Source: JAIQFL01 sp035295745 (GTDB lineage Bacteria; Acidobacteriota; Terriglobia; Bryobacterales; Bryobacteraceae). Taken from it: a stretch of 64,000 bases of DNA. Below are positions 15,462-22,876 of this stretch, piece by piece; within the stretch, counting starts at the first letter, position 1, and each line of letters starts with the position of its first letter. The position numbers and the translations under genes are program-made. The stretch is from contig DATGIL010000042.1 of the NCBI GenBank assembly GCA_035295745.1, forward strand, positions 1 to 64,000. The letters are read 5' to 3'. A model generated the notes under the pieces. The model searched no databases, was not told where the DNA came from, and saw nothing but the letters and a program-made list of their open reading frames with translations.

Positions 15462-15730
15462 GCATTTTACCTGTGGAAAACTTTTGCCTGTATAGCTGTA
15501 TCTATTTATTTATCAGTAACTTATCCTGTGCGGACACTTTGTCCGGGCATTTTTATATGTTGTCCTCCCACAGGAGAGTGTCCGCTAGAAAAATAGCAGG
15601 TTTGATAAGTGCCTATTTTATCAGCGAGTTACTGGGCGGACACTTTGTCCGGACAACCCGGACAGACAGTGCAAAAGGCAAATCCGGACACTTTCCCCCC
15701 TCTTTAGAGGGGGAATGTCCGTCCGCCCCG
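15449..15730. other. Putative replication origin of the element
   Basis: The 9-mer GCGGACACT occurs at 15449-15457, 15530-15538, inverted at 15577-15585, and at 15636-15644. Two of these are perfect palindromes CGGACA-CTT-TGTCCG (15531-15545 and 15637-15651). A further CCGGACACTTT lies near 15684, and a GC-rich hairpin (CCCCCTC-TTTA-GAGGGGG) follows near 15695-15713. Between them is AT-rich sequence with a DnaA-box-like TTTTCCACA on the minus strand near 15472-15481 and an inverted TGATAA/TTATCA pair near 15603-15622. Placed just after a RepA-type helicase gene, this is what an iteron origin looks like. It could instead be an operator array. Confidence 0.6.
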
Positions 15731-15975
15731 GCGTCCGAAAGGTTCAAAAGAAGCAGGTTTAGCGGTGAGCCGATCGACCTCGCCGACGTTTGGAGCACCG
15801 GGAACAGTGGGAACAAATCACGCGATTTTGGCGCGGGTGTTGGCGCCGAACCAGGGGCACTGTTGAGCAACCGGTCCGTAAGCCAGCCAGGTTGCTCGGT
15901 GCCCTCGGAATCTCAATGGCGGCCGGCGGGGGCCGGTCAAAATGAAAACGCAGCATTAACCAGGAAGGCCTTGAA
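15731..15975. other. Rest of the non-coding stretch after the origin
   Basis: Together with the origin this makes about 500 bases without a convincing gene. A 173-codon frame runs through (15458-15979) but its composition follows the repeats rather than a protein pattern. AGGAAGG at 15961-15967 serves the next gene. Confidence 0.4.
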
Positions 15976-16899
15976 ATGAAACAGCAGAGCAAAACTAAAG
16001 AACAGCTTTCACGCATCATTGCGATCGACGGCGAACGGCTGGGCAATCTACAGACGGAGTTGCAGAGTACAAAGTCCGAAGCCATGCACCTCGAAAACGC
16101 GATTGCGGTGGAGGGCTCGATGCACTCCATCCAATTCGACACGCCACAGCAGAAACGCGACGAGATCAAGGCTTCGAAGCAAGCTCGGTTCGATCGCTTG
16201 GCAGCGCTCAAACAGCGACGCGCGGAATTGGAGCCGATCGTGACAAAACTTCAACTGATCGTCTCGCAAGCCCACCAGGAACTGGCGGCGCTGACCAACC
16301 AAGAGGAATCCGAGCAGAGAGTCCAAATCGCTTCGATCATAGAAAAGGCGGCGGCGAAGGCGCCCACTCGTGTGCTCCTGCAGGAAGCCAGAGCGAAGTT
16401 CGACAAGCTCTGCGTGCAGCTTGCAACAACAGAGCGTGAGTTGCACGTTCTGGATACGACCGACCCGCGATCCGAAGCCACCACCCCGGAGAAGCGCGCA
16501 GAGATCCTACTCGATTCTGGGACCATGCCGCCGTGCGGAACACTCGGCCGGTCCGGTGAGCGGCGAAGGGTTCTTGACGACCAACGCCGCACCTTGGTCG
16601 AGGCCGTTCGGCTGCAGCGGGAGCGCGTGTCCCAACTCCAGGCCCAATTCGGCCAGGAGATCTCGACGTCGATCCGTCCGACCATGGCCAGCATCGTCAA
16701 GAGGATCTCTGACGGATTGGTCGCTGCCCGCGAAGCCACTGTCGAGACCCGGCTCTTGCGTGTTGCTCTCGGCGTAGCAGGTGCGACGCCTGACGTTCTG
16801 CCGTGCTTGGTTTTCGCGGGCGTCAACCCCGGCTACGGCCAGCAGGACGCGTTTTCGTTATGGCAAGATTCGATGCGCCGCAACGGCTTCGAACTCTGA
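15976..16899 (+). CDS. Coiled-coil protein of unknown function
   Basis: 307 residues, mostly long helices rich in Gln, Glu and Arg: residues 1-60, 65-120 and 205-235 should form coiled coils (KEQLSRIIAIDGERLGNLQ; RRAELEPIVTKLQLIVSQA). A Cys/Pro-containing break (DSGTMPPCGTLGRSGERR) lies in the middle. The C-terminus (LPCLVFAGVNPGYGQQDAF) is different and could be a small docking domain. No enzyme motif is visible. By analogy a scaffolding-like or replication-associated role is possible, but this is not supported by a recognised family. AAGGCC and AGGAAGG lie before the ATG. Confidence 0.6.
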   Translation: MKQQSKTKEQLSRIIAIDGERLGNLQTELQSTKSEAMHLENAIAVEGSMHSIQFDTPQQKRDEIKASKQARFDRLAALKQRRAELEPIVTKLQLIVSQAHQELAALTNQEESEQRVQIASIIEKAAAKAPTRVLLQEARAKFDKLCVQLATTERELHVLDTTDPRSEATTPEKRAEILLDSGTMPPCGTLGRSGERRRVLDDQRRTLVEAVRLQRERVSQLQAQFGQEISTSIRPTMASIVKRISDGLVAAREATVETRLLRVALGVAGATPDVLPCLVFAGVNPGYGQQDAFSLWQDSMRRNGFEL

Positions 16900-17013
16900 A
16901 AAGGAGAATAATTCAACCAATGCGGGATGTTCAGCCTCGAAGGCGAGCACTCCGCGCGACTGCAACCAAACCAACCGGCCGCTCTCAATCGGCCAACAGG
17001 GAGAACGAAGGAA

Positions 17014-17376
17014 ATGGCAACACCGAATACACCGAATCAGATCAAACGCGTCCGCGTGAAGTTCCTCGACAGCATCGCCGGACTCCGCGATCCCAGACCG
17101 GAAGAGCTGGAGGCGCGTTACAAGCGGCTCGGGGCAGACATGGCGCGCCAGCGCCGCCCGGACGGACTGGGGGCCTCTTACTCCGCGAGCGCGATTGCAC
17201 AGGCGATCGAGGAGGAAAGGCGGCGCGATGCCGCGGCAGTTCCTCTGGGTTTCACGAAAGATTGGTGCTTCAAAATGGGCGAAGAGGGGCTGGTCAATCA
17301 GGTGATCGCCGAAGAGTGGGAAGCGGCGGGCATCTGCATTATCATCCGCGAGCCCGGCAAGAAAGACGCAGCCTAA
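17014..17376 (+). CDS. Hypothetical 120-residue protein
   Basis: The start at 17014 has GAAGGAA upstream; longer frames begin without one. The protein is polar with a helical core (PEELEARYKRLGADMARQ, then SASAIAQAIEEERRRDA) and an aromatic C-terminal part (FTKDWCFKMGEEGLVNQVI). It does not match a family I can name. It lies in the middle of the element's rightward operon. Confidence 0.55.
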   Translation: MATPNTPNQIKRVRVKFLDSIAGLRDPRPEELEARYKRLGADMARQRRPDGLGASYSASAIAQAIEEERRRDAAAVPLGFTKDWCFKMGEEGLVNQVIAEEWEAAGICIIIREPGKKDAA

Positions 17377-17403
17377 GCGCATTCGCAAAGGAGCTTAAAC
17401 CAG

Positions 17404-17931
17404 ATGAGTAATTCCGAAATGCCGCCCGCATTTTTCATCGACCCGATTCGACATCAGCAAGTGCGAATCATCGAGATGAACCCAAAGAAGCCCGAACCTC
17501 CGCCTCCGCAAGGACTGAGGAACAACGTTTATGCGGGCAAGACGGTGGTCGAGGAGACGATTGTCGATTGCGTTCCCGACCATGAAGAGCGCTATGTCGT
17601 GGCGCGCGGGTGGGTCATCATCGAGAACCCGCGGGGCCTGCGAGTCGGTGCCAAGCTGTCCATCGTGCCAACGGTGAACGATTTTCCAACCACGTCACGA
17701 ACCGTGCGGATCGTGTCCACCACGCCAGGCCTCACCCACACCATCACCACACTGTCGCGCGCCATTGGCGGTCAGTATGACATGATCGAACTCACCGGCC
17801 GATCTGCCATCGAACTGTACAGCAGCGAGGGTGGGTTCATCGTCTTGTCGCAGAGCCCTGAGGGCGTGCGGCTGAGTTGCGATGCCAACCGCTCGAATCC
17901 CTTCTATCCCGCGGCGGAGGTGCTGCGATGA
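17404..17931 (+). CDS. Hypothetical beta-rich protein of the element
   Basis: 175 residues. After a Pro-rich N-terminus (NPKKPEPPPPQGLRNNVYAG) the rest is beta-rich (ERYVVARGWVIIENPRGLRV, then SRTVRIVSTTPGLTHTITTL) and ends with a SEGGFIVLSQSPEGVRLS segment. Such composition is seen in small phage structural or decoration proteins, but no family match is claimed. A GGAGC site precedes the ATG, and its stop overlaps the next start (ATGA). Confidence 0.55.
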   Translation: MSNSEMPPAFFIDPIRHQQVRIIEMNPKKPEPPPPQGLRNNVYAGKTVVEETIVDCVPDHEERYVVARGWVIIENPRGLRVGAKLSIVPTVNDFPTTSRTVRIVSTTPGLTHTITTLSRAIGGQYDMIELTGRSAIELYSSEGGFIVLSQSPEGVRLSCDANRSNPFYPAAEVLR

Positions 17932-18131
17932 CCGGGCGCTGGCTCCATCAACGCGGGATCATTGGCGCCGTTACCGAACATCCGCTCGCCCAGGCTGCGC
18001 AAATGGTGGCGCTCAGCAAGTTGCATCAAACCAGAGCGGCTGGACGCGCGAAGTTGTCACCCGAAGCGCGGCGCCGTCTCGAACTAGTGCGGCAGTTCAA
18101 TGCACTCCGGGCCGGGCCCATGGAGAGGTGA
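17928..18131 (+). CDS. Small basic hypothetical protein (67 aa)
   Basis: The ATG overlaps the upstream stop. The product MTGRWLHQRGIIGAVTEHPL... has a helical Arg/Ala-rich C-terminal half (KLHQTRAAGRAKLSPEARRR). No known family. The coupled start is the main support. Confidence 0.45.
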   Translation: MTGRWLHQRGIIGAVTEHPLAQAAQMVALSKLHQTRAAGRAKLSPEARRRLELVRQFNALRAGPMER

Positions 18132-18138
18132 TGCCGAC

Positions 18139-18348
18139 ATGGGCAGATTGACGGACGGAATTCGCTTGCTCTTCGGCGCCGCACCCGCAAACCCAAAGCG
18201 GCGGCGGCGCCCGGTGGTCATCGTGGAAGGCTTTGACGATGGCGACCGGTCCGCTCTGGGCTCCATGGACCGCCCACTCCTGGCGCGAAGGCTGATCGAC
18301 ACCAGCGTTCCGCCAGCCGCTCCTGGACGTCGCGGGAGGGGTCGATGA
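18139..18348 (+). CDS. Small protein with amphipathic N-terminus and Arg cluster, copy 1
   Basis: 69 residues beginning MGRLTDGIRLLFGAAPANPK followed at once by RRRRPVVIVEGFDDGD. The pattern of a short amphipathic helix, a Lys/Arg cluster, then a beta strand is repeated in the protein at 18466, so the two are distant paralogues. The start is an ATG seven bases after the previous stop, without a good ribosome-binding site. Function unknown. Confidence 0.45.
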   Translation: MGRLTDGIRLLFGAAPANPKRRRRPVVIVEGFDDGDRSALGSMDRPLLARRLIDTSVPPAAPGRRGRGR

Positions 18349-18404
18349 CCACCACCAAAGGTAAGGGTTTTTTCTCTCAGCCTCAAGGGGCTATAGACCG
18401 GTGA
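18345..18404 (+). CDS. Possible 19-codon ORF coupled to the gene before it
   Basis: ATGA at 18345-18348 overlaps the stop of the 69-residue protein; the frame ends TGA at 18402-18404 (MTTTKGKGFFSQPQGAIDR). There is no other support. It may be a translation-coupling leader or chance. Confidence 0.2.
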   Translation: MTTTKGKGFFSQPQGAIDR

Positions 18405-18465
18405 CTTCGGATGGCGTCACGGGGCTCTGTGCTTCACCGCGGCGCCTTCCAATCAGGAGGCGAGA

Positions 18466-18759
18466 ATGTTGAACGACTTGCTGAAGGCGGTAAAGCTGGC
18501 GTTAGGCTCACTCGGATCCAGGTCGCAGCCGAAACGCCGGCGCCGATTCATCGTTACTCCGGATTCGGGGTTTGGTGGCGCGAACTCGCGCGGGCTCGCA
18601 AGACGTGAGACAGACACCGAAAGCGAAGCTCTGGGTGAGGTGGTCGCGAACCGAACGGCTTCGGGGATCATGCCAATGCACAGCGGCGGTCGTCTGCATT
18701 TGGGTGTGGGCCCGGGTCCTGCGGCAAGGAATGGGGGTAGGGGTATGCAAATTCTATGA
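18466..18759 (+). CDS. Small protein with amphipathic N-terminus and Arg cluster, copy 2
   Basis: 97 residues with a strong AGGAGG site 6 bases before the ATG. MLNDLLKAVKLALGSLGSRS then QPKRRRRFIVTPDSGFGG repeats the design of the protein at 18139-18348. The remaining part is polar and Gly-rich with no recognisable domain. Both copies lie just before the terminase small subunit gene. Confidence 0.5.
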   Translation: MLNDLLKAVKLALGSLGSRSQPKRRRRFIVTPDSGFGGANSRGLARRETDTESEALGEVVANRTASGIMPMHSGGRLHLGVGPGPAARNGGRGMQIL

Positions 18760-18884
18760 GCCAAATGCCTTTCGCAGACCGCAGCCGAGTCGCGCACGTG
18801 GCTGACCAGATTTCACAAAAACCTGGTTCACCAAAAACTGGGTTCGATGAATGAGGCCAGGTTTCGTATAAGGTATTGATAATT

Positions 18885-19388
18885 ATGGGGTTAAGAGGAC
18901 CAATCAGAGATCCGAACAGTCGGCGAGGGCGGCGCGAGGCCCAAAAGGCGGCGCGCATGGCGAACGTGTCACCTATCACGAGTGTACGGTCGAAGATCGA
19001 AGAGCGAAAGCCGGCGGATCCAGTGCCCGCCGGTATCGTCAAGCCGGATGTGCCCGAGCCGGTGGCGAAGATCTTGAATCAACTCCTCCGCGAATTGACC
19101 GCGGCGCAGGTCCCGATTCAGAGCGTGGACGCTCACGCCATCGAGATGGCGGCGCGGTGCATGGACACCATCCGGCAGGCTGAGGAAATCTCATCTGACC
19201 CGAAGACGGAGCCTGGTACGCGATTGGGCGCCATGCGCCTTGGCAGTCGCGCAGGGCGTGATCTGCAGAAGTGGCTGGAGATGATCGGCGCGACGCCCGG
19301 CAGTCGAGCACGGCTTGGAATCAGGACAGCGGCGCCGAAGCCCATGGGCGTCCTTGAGAGGCTCCTTGCGGCGAGGTTGAAGCAATGA
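18885..19388 (+). CDS. terS: Terminase small subunit, P27 family
   Basis: 167 residues. The N-terminus MGLRGPIRDPNSRRGRREAQ is the basic start typical of P27-type small terminases. The middle (PEPVAKILNQLLRELTAAQV and VDAHAIEMAARCMDTIRQAE) matches the helical core in which the family has 'L..eA...W...v..L...g.....D...l...c'. The C-terminus MIGATPGSRARLGI matches the family hallmark 'GLTPSSRARL'. Small terminases recognise the pac or cos site and recruit the large subunit. No large subunit is encoded here, which is the arrangement of satellites that redirect a helper phage's packaging motor. ATG chosen over an upstream TTG; the stop overlaps the next start. Confidence 0.85.
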   Translation: MGLRGPIRDPNSRRGRREAQKAARMANVSPITSVRSKIEERKPADPVPAGIVKPDVPEPVAKILNQLLRELTAAQVPIQSVDAHAIEMAARCMDTIRQAEEISSDPKTEPGTRLGAMRLGSRAGRDLQKWLEMIGATPGSRARLGIRTAAPKPMGVLERLLAARLKQ

Positions 19389-19651
19389 AGAATCTCGACA
19401 ACTGGGCCAGGCTTGCGGCGGCCGCGGCCGATGCTCGCGATTGGGCTCGACGCCTCTCGCTGAACGCTGCGATCGACTCGTCCACCAGAGAGTCCGCCGG
19501 GCGCGTGGCGGAGGCCCTCATGCGCGCGCTGAAGTCCCCTCAGGGGCAAAGTGGCGGGAGTGAACCGCGGCGCAATGCCGAGGCTCTGAAGCCCCGCTAT
19601 CAGGCTCTCTTTCGTCGGGGCTTCTCGACGCATCCGGAGGGGTCCCCGTGA
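19385..19651 (+). CDS. Small helical hypothetical protein
   Basis: 88 residues from an ATG overlapping the terS stop (ATGA). The first 55 residues are a helical Ala/Arg-rich stretch (WARLAAAAADARDWARRLSL; STRESAGRVAEALMRALK). No family is recognised. It is translationally coupled to terS, so it may assist it. Confidence 0.5.
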   Translation: MKNLDNWARLAAAAADARDWARRLSLNAAIDSSTRESAGRVAEALMRALKSPQGQSGGSEPRRNAEALKPRYQALFRRGFSTHPEGSP

Positions 19652-20154
19652 ATCTGATGACGTCCCCTACCTGGAGCACCAGCACGCATGAAGCCGGCCA
19701 CGTCATTGCGATGCTGTGGTTCGGCGTGGAGTTCGAGTACGTGACGATCAAGGCAAAGACAGAGGGACTGCCGTCGTTGGGCCACGTCGCGATACGGAGG
19801 GGATGGGCGGACAGTGTAGCAGCTCCGCAAGTGGCCATCATCACCGCGGCGGGTTCCGTGGCGGCCGAGAAATGGGCGGGTAGCAGGCCGGGGAGATTTC
19901 GCGAAGCGGACGACGCTGATGCAGCGATTCTGCGGGTGCGCATCAAGACGGACATGAATGCAACCTGCCAAGACCGATTCATCGCCCGGGCGGTTGATGG
20001 AGCGCTCGAATTCCTCGAAATTCCGGCAATACGCGATGCCGCGATCATGCTGGCCGTCTCGTTAGAGCAAAACACGACGCTCAGCCACGCCAACGCGGTG
20101 AGGATCGCTAGAATAGTGCCCGAGGTTGCCTGGAGGCTCGATGCGGGCGCATGA
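19648..20154 (+). CDS. M41-like zinc metallopeptidase domain protein
   Basis: 168 residues that start with STHEAGHVIAMLWFGVEFEY, a zincin HExxH motif in the form used by FtsH-type (M41) peptidases, though the AAA ATPase domain is absent. The third ligand region may lie in the EADDADAAILRV helix. GHVAIRRGW and AAGSVAAEKWAG are the parts between, as in stand-alone M41-like proteins of phages and plasmids. The GTG at 19648 overlaps the previous stop and follows GGAGGGG; an ATG three codons later is a possible alternative. It may process a phage or host protein during packaging or lysis, but the target is unknown. Confidence 0.7.
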   Translation: MNLMTSPTWSTSTHEAGHVIAMLWFGVEFEYVTIKAKTEGLPSLGHVAIRRGWADSVAAPQVAIITAAGSVAAEKWAGSRPGRFREADDADAAILRVRIKTDMNATCQDRFIARAVDGALEFLEIPAIRDAAIMLAVSLEQNTTLSHANAVRIARIVPEVAWRLDAGA

Positions 20155-20338
20155 AGTTTACAAGCTTGTCTGCCACCTGTGCGGGCGGGAGGTCGAACTC
20201 CCGGCCGGACCGGCCGATCGCATTGAGACTCTGGCCTGTCCCTTGTGTGGGACCGAGCTGGCGGTGGAGTGGCGACCGGGTGAAGTGGTGGTCGAGGACA
20301 GGTGCGTGATGGGTGGCGAGGGGATCGATGCCAGGTGA
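20141..20338 (+). CDS. Zinc-ribbon protein (65 aa)
   Basis: Two Cys pairs, LVCHLCGREVEL and LACPLCGTELAV, make a complete four-Cys zinc ribbon. A short acidic tail follows. It overlaps the metallopeptidase gene by 14 bases. The role is unknown; such small ribbons often bind nucleic acids or serve as protein adaptors. Confidence 0.6.
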   Translation: MRAHEVYKLVCHLCGREVELPAGPADRIETLACPLCGTELAVEWRPGEVVVEDRCVMGGEGIDAR

Positions 20339-20386
20339 CAAGCGGGTCACACGAAATTGAAAATGACCGAAAAGTGAGGGAATAAC

Positions 20387-20431
20387 ATGAAAAACACAAC
20401 TTCGAATTCGTTAAAAGGAATAATCCGATGA
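20387..20431 (+). CDS. Possible 14-residue leader peptide
   Basis: ATG at 20387 with GTGAGGG upstream; the frame reads MKNTTSNSLKGIIR and its TGA overlaps the ATG of the secreted-protein gene (ATGA). The layout suggests translational coupling or a regulatory leader. Confidence 0.4.
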   Translation: MKNTTSNSLKGIIR

Positions 20432-21456
20432 GGCCATGCATCTTCGCACTCCTCTCCTGCGCCTCTGCCTTCGCGCAGAGCGTGCTCTACTCCCCGATGA
20501 CCGTCCCCCTCGCCAACGAGGGGGCGACCGGCACCACGAACGCCAAGCTCGTAAAGGGCACGGGCGCCCCGCTCACCGCGATCGTCGCCGGCACCAGCGA
20601 TACCACTGGCATCTTGGGCATCGCCTGGTCTGGCGGCGGCACCACGGGCAACGTCCTGTATGCGCCCGTCTCCGGGCCAGGAATCGCCCCTTGCATCTTC
20701 GATGGCGCAACGACCGCGAATCATCTCGTGATTGCGTCTACCACCACCGGAGGAGATTGCCACGACTCCGGAGTCGCGGCCAATGGGACATGCCCAAGCG
20801 TGCAGGTCCTGGGGGTCGTCACCTCAACCAACGGGGCGGGAGGCACCTACAATGTCGCGCTGGGAACCACGTGCCCGGGAGGAAGCAGCAGCGGTGGAAG
20901 TTCCGTCGCCTCTGGCGGCTATTTGCAACTCGGGCCCTGGAACTCCTACGGCAACTACGTGGCGATCAGCAATCAACTCCAGCCGTGGGGCTTTGTGTTC
21001 ACTCCGGAGGTGGGCATCACCATGTCCACCATCACCCTGACGCAAGGGGCCGCGTCTGGGACCTGCGCTGGTACTTGCGGGCTCGTGGCAGCGCTCTACA
21101 ATGTCGGACTGACTTCAAAGCTGGCCCAAACCAATGTTGTGACCAGCGGCGGCACGCCAAACTACAACGCGAGCACACAGAAATTGACGCTCACCTTCGC
21201 GTCGCCTCCGACTCTGACCGCGGGGACACCATACGTGCTCGTGCTGGTCACTGACAGCACCGTTGCCACGTTTGGAGCGGCCGCCGATATCGCCGGCGGC
21301 TTTCCAACGCTGATGGCTCAGGCGGGTTTGCTGGGCTATTGCAACTCGAACAACGGGACAGGCGCTGGTGGCACGGTCTCGGCACCAGCAAGTTGCTCCG
21401 ATGGGCATTTGAGCGGATACGGGCCTCCAGGTTGGTATGCGGTCGGGCGGCCGTAA
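20428..21456 (+). CDS. Secreted protein of the element, virion-like composition
   Basis: 342 residues with a signal peptide (MRPCIFALLSCASAFAQ). Residues 20-150 are made of Gly/Thr/Ala-rich strands (GTGAPLTAIVAGTSDTTGIL; NHLVIASTTTGGD), a style found in phage decoration or tail-fibre proteins. A GSSSGGSSVASGG linker follows. The second half (QPWGFVFTPEVGITMSTITL; SPPTLTAGTPYVLVLVTDS) resembles a jelly-roll or fibronectin-like domain with paired Cys (GTCAGTCG). It could be a surface or adsorption protein, or a secreted cargo. No exact family is claimed. It starts coupled to a 14-codon leader. Confidence 0.6.
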   Translation: MRPCIFALLSCASAFAQSVLYSPMTVPLANEGATGTTNAKLVKGTGAPLTAIVAGTSDTTGILGIAWSGGGTTGNVLYAPVSGPGIAPCIFDGATTANHLVIASTTTGGDCHDSGVAANGTCPSVQVLGVVTSTNGAGGTYNVALGTTCPGGSSSGGSSVASGGYLQLGPWNSYGNYVAISNQLQPWGFVFTPEVGITMSTITLTQGAASGTCAGTCGLVAALYNVGLTSKLAQTNVVTSGGTPNYNASTQKLTLTFASPPTLTAGTPYVLVLVTDSTVATFGAAADIAGGFPTLMAQAGLLGYCNSNNGTGAGGTVSAPASCSDGHLSGYGPPGWYAVGRP

Positions 21457-21570
21457 GGATGGCATGAGCCAGCGGTGATGGGGAACTGCACTCTGGACAC
21501 CAGACGCTACCCAGGCCAGTGGGATGGAAATGAACGGTAACCGGAATCAAGCTTCCATTGCGGGATTCAA
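21457..21570. other. Short spacer after the secreted-protein gene
   Basis: It contains only a four-codon frame and the leader of the small membrane protein at 21571. No terminator hairpin with a T-run was found. Confidence 0.3.
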
Positions 21571-21678
21571 ATGAGTGACTATCCAATCGTGATCGTTCTC
21601 GACAGGACGGCAGTTTTCTGGTGTTTGGTGGCGGCGCTAGTTCTAATGGTGGCCTGGCGAACCTGGCGGACCAAATGA
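21571..21678 (+). CDS. Single-span membrane miniprotein (35 aa)
   Basis: The frame MSDYPIVIVLDRTAVFWCLV, continued by AALVLMVAWRTWRTK, is one strongly hydrophobic segment with a basic C-terminal end. The ATG follows GGGATTCAA, a weak ribosome-binding site. It has the size and make-up of a small holin-like or regulatory membrane peptide; the function is unknown. Confidence 0.45.
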   Translation: MSDYPIVIVLDRTAVFWCLVAALVLMVAWRTWRTK

Positions 21679-21849
21679 CCGGTACTCGTTCGCGCTGGCA
21701 ATGGATTCCGGTTTCACAATAGTCAGCAAGATCGACAACAATGGGGTATATGGAACTGGCTTGCCGTGCCGCATTGAAACTACTGCTTCGGCCGTGCGGC
21801 CAACATGGAGCAATTCACACGAGCGGCAGGGGTGTCGCAATAGCAAGCT
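21679..21849. other. Spacer without recognised gene
   Basis: No supported gene. The G+C content looks lower than in the operon before it, marking the passage into the cargo part of the element. Confidence 0.3.
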
Positions 21850-22071
21850 TCAAATGGTCGCCATTGTAGATAGTGAAACCGGCTCGGCTTTTGCCGCTTT
21901 GTGCCTGAGCTTTCGGCGCTCCTCCCCACGTTTGGAGCGGGCGGCTCCGTGCGGACCGCGACACGCCTCACAACGGATAGCCTTCCGACAGGCAGCCTTG
22001 AACACGACACCGCAATCCAGGCAGGTGAAGGTCTGGGGCTCTGTCCACATACCCGGGAAGATCGCGAGCAT
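21850..22071 (-). CDS. Zinc-ribbon-like small protein
   Basis: 73 residues on the minus strand. FTCLDCGVVFKAACRKAIRC followed by EAC forms a four-Cys ribbon of the type seen in small phage and plasmid proteins, followed by a basic helix (AARSKRGEERRKLRHKAAKA). The start is the ATG at 22071, or the second ATG seven codons later (MWTEPQ). It is the only minus-strand gene between the origin and the regulator at 23763. Confidence 0.5.
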   Translation of the reverse strand: MLAIFPGMWTEPQTFTCLDCGVVFKAACRKAIRCEACRGPHGAARSKRGEERRKLRHKAAKAEPVSLSTMATI

Positions 22072-22097
22072 CTGGTCATTGTAGCGGAGGCGAGTAG

Positions 22098-22556
22098 GTG
22101 TCGGAACTGGCGGCCCTCCTCACGGGCAGTGGATTGTGGTTCCAGTGGCCGGGATCGAATCCCTCCACACTCCCGCAGGTACCGTCATCCGCGGTACAAT
22201 CTGTGCTGGAATTGGCCCACACGAACGGATTTAAAAGACAAGGGGATCTCGACAGACATTTTTCGCTCCATGGTGTGGAATTTGCTGCCACCAGTCCAGA
22301 CGAGTACGAAGCAATGGCTGACAGTTTCATCGGCGGTCCGAAGGCTGAGGGTGTCATGGAATGCTCAAGAAAATCCGGCCAACTGGTACGTTTCAATCCG
22401 AGATCCCAAGAATACGGGGTTTTGAGCCCTGAGGGGAACATCCTGACCTATTTCAAGCCTCGTCCGTGCGCAACCATTCCGCATTGGCAACCGAAAGTGA
22501 ACTGCCACGGCGAACGTGACAATACTGCGTACTTTCAAAGGGAGTGTGCAAGGTGA
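22098..22556 (+). CDS. Toxin-like protein, probable BECR-fold RNase
   Basis: 152 residues. From about residue 50 the sequence runs RHFSLHGVEFAATSPDEYEA, then ADSFIGGP, a variable EC.R.SG, VRFNPRSQEYGVLSPEGNIL and TYFKPRP, ending YFQRECA. I know this order of motifs from the C-terminal RNase domains of polymorphic toxins (barnase/EndoU/colicin-like fold), where the conserved His, Arg/Asn and Thr-Phe/Tyr-x-Pro residues form the active site. Here it stands alone with a 45-residue N-terminal part instead of a large secreted toxin. The GTG start has GGAGG upstream, and the next gene overlaps its stop, as expected for a toxin with an immunity or antitoxin partner. Confidence 0.65.
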   Translation: MSELAALLTGSGLWFQWPGSNPSTLPQVPSSAVQSVLELAHTNGFKRQGDLDRHFSLHGVEFAATSPDEYEAMADSFIGGPKAEGVMECSRKSGQLVRFNPRSQEYGVLSPEGNILTYFKPRPCATIPHWQPKVNCHGERDNTAYFQRECAR

Positions 22557-22876
22557 CGCATTTGTGCCCAGTGTGCAGTTACACAATGGATCATCCGCCC
22601 ATAGATTATGCCATTTGCCCGTGCTGCGGAACGGAATTTGGATACCATACCGCCGGGCGCACGCTTGAAGAAATTAGGCGAGAGTGGATTCGTGCTGGCG
22701 CGAAGTGGTGGAGCCCGACAGATGTTCCACCGACTGACTGGAACCCAATCAAACAGTTACTCGAGGCTGGGCTAAATGTCCGAATCCAGCCTCAATCGAG
22801 CCCGACAAGCCATGCAAGGATCGACACATCCCACGGCAGATCACTGGCGGCTGACTTTACCATATGCCTAGGTTGA
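22553..22876 (+). CDS. Zinc-ribbon partner protein, possible immunity protein
   Basis: About 107 residues from a GTG that overlaps the toxin stop (GTGA) with AGGGAG upstream. HLCPVCSYTMDHPPIDYAIC then PCCGTEFGYHTAGRTLEEIR make a four-Cys ribbon joined to a conserved helix, followed by REWIRAGAKWWSPTDVPP. This family occurs widely beside predicted toxins. The tight coupling suggests that it neutralises the protein before it, but this is an inference. The last 40 residues lack conservation-like features. Confidence 0.6.
   Translation: MTHLCPVCSYTMDHPPIDYAICPCCGTEFGYHTAGRTLEEIRREWIRAGAKWWSPTDVPPTDWNPIKQLLEAGLNVRIQPQSSPTSHARIDTSHGRSLAADFTICLG

Noticed and set aside
15449..15730. CRISPR-like array
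   Set aside because: The repeats are short palindromes at irregular spacing and there are no cas genes; an origin or operator array fits better. No CRISPR array is present in the window.
15458..15979. A 173-codon frame starting with ATGA overlap after the RepA-like gene
   Set aside because: It runs through the palindrome array and its sequence follows the repeats; it has no protein-like pattern. The DNA repeats explain the region better.
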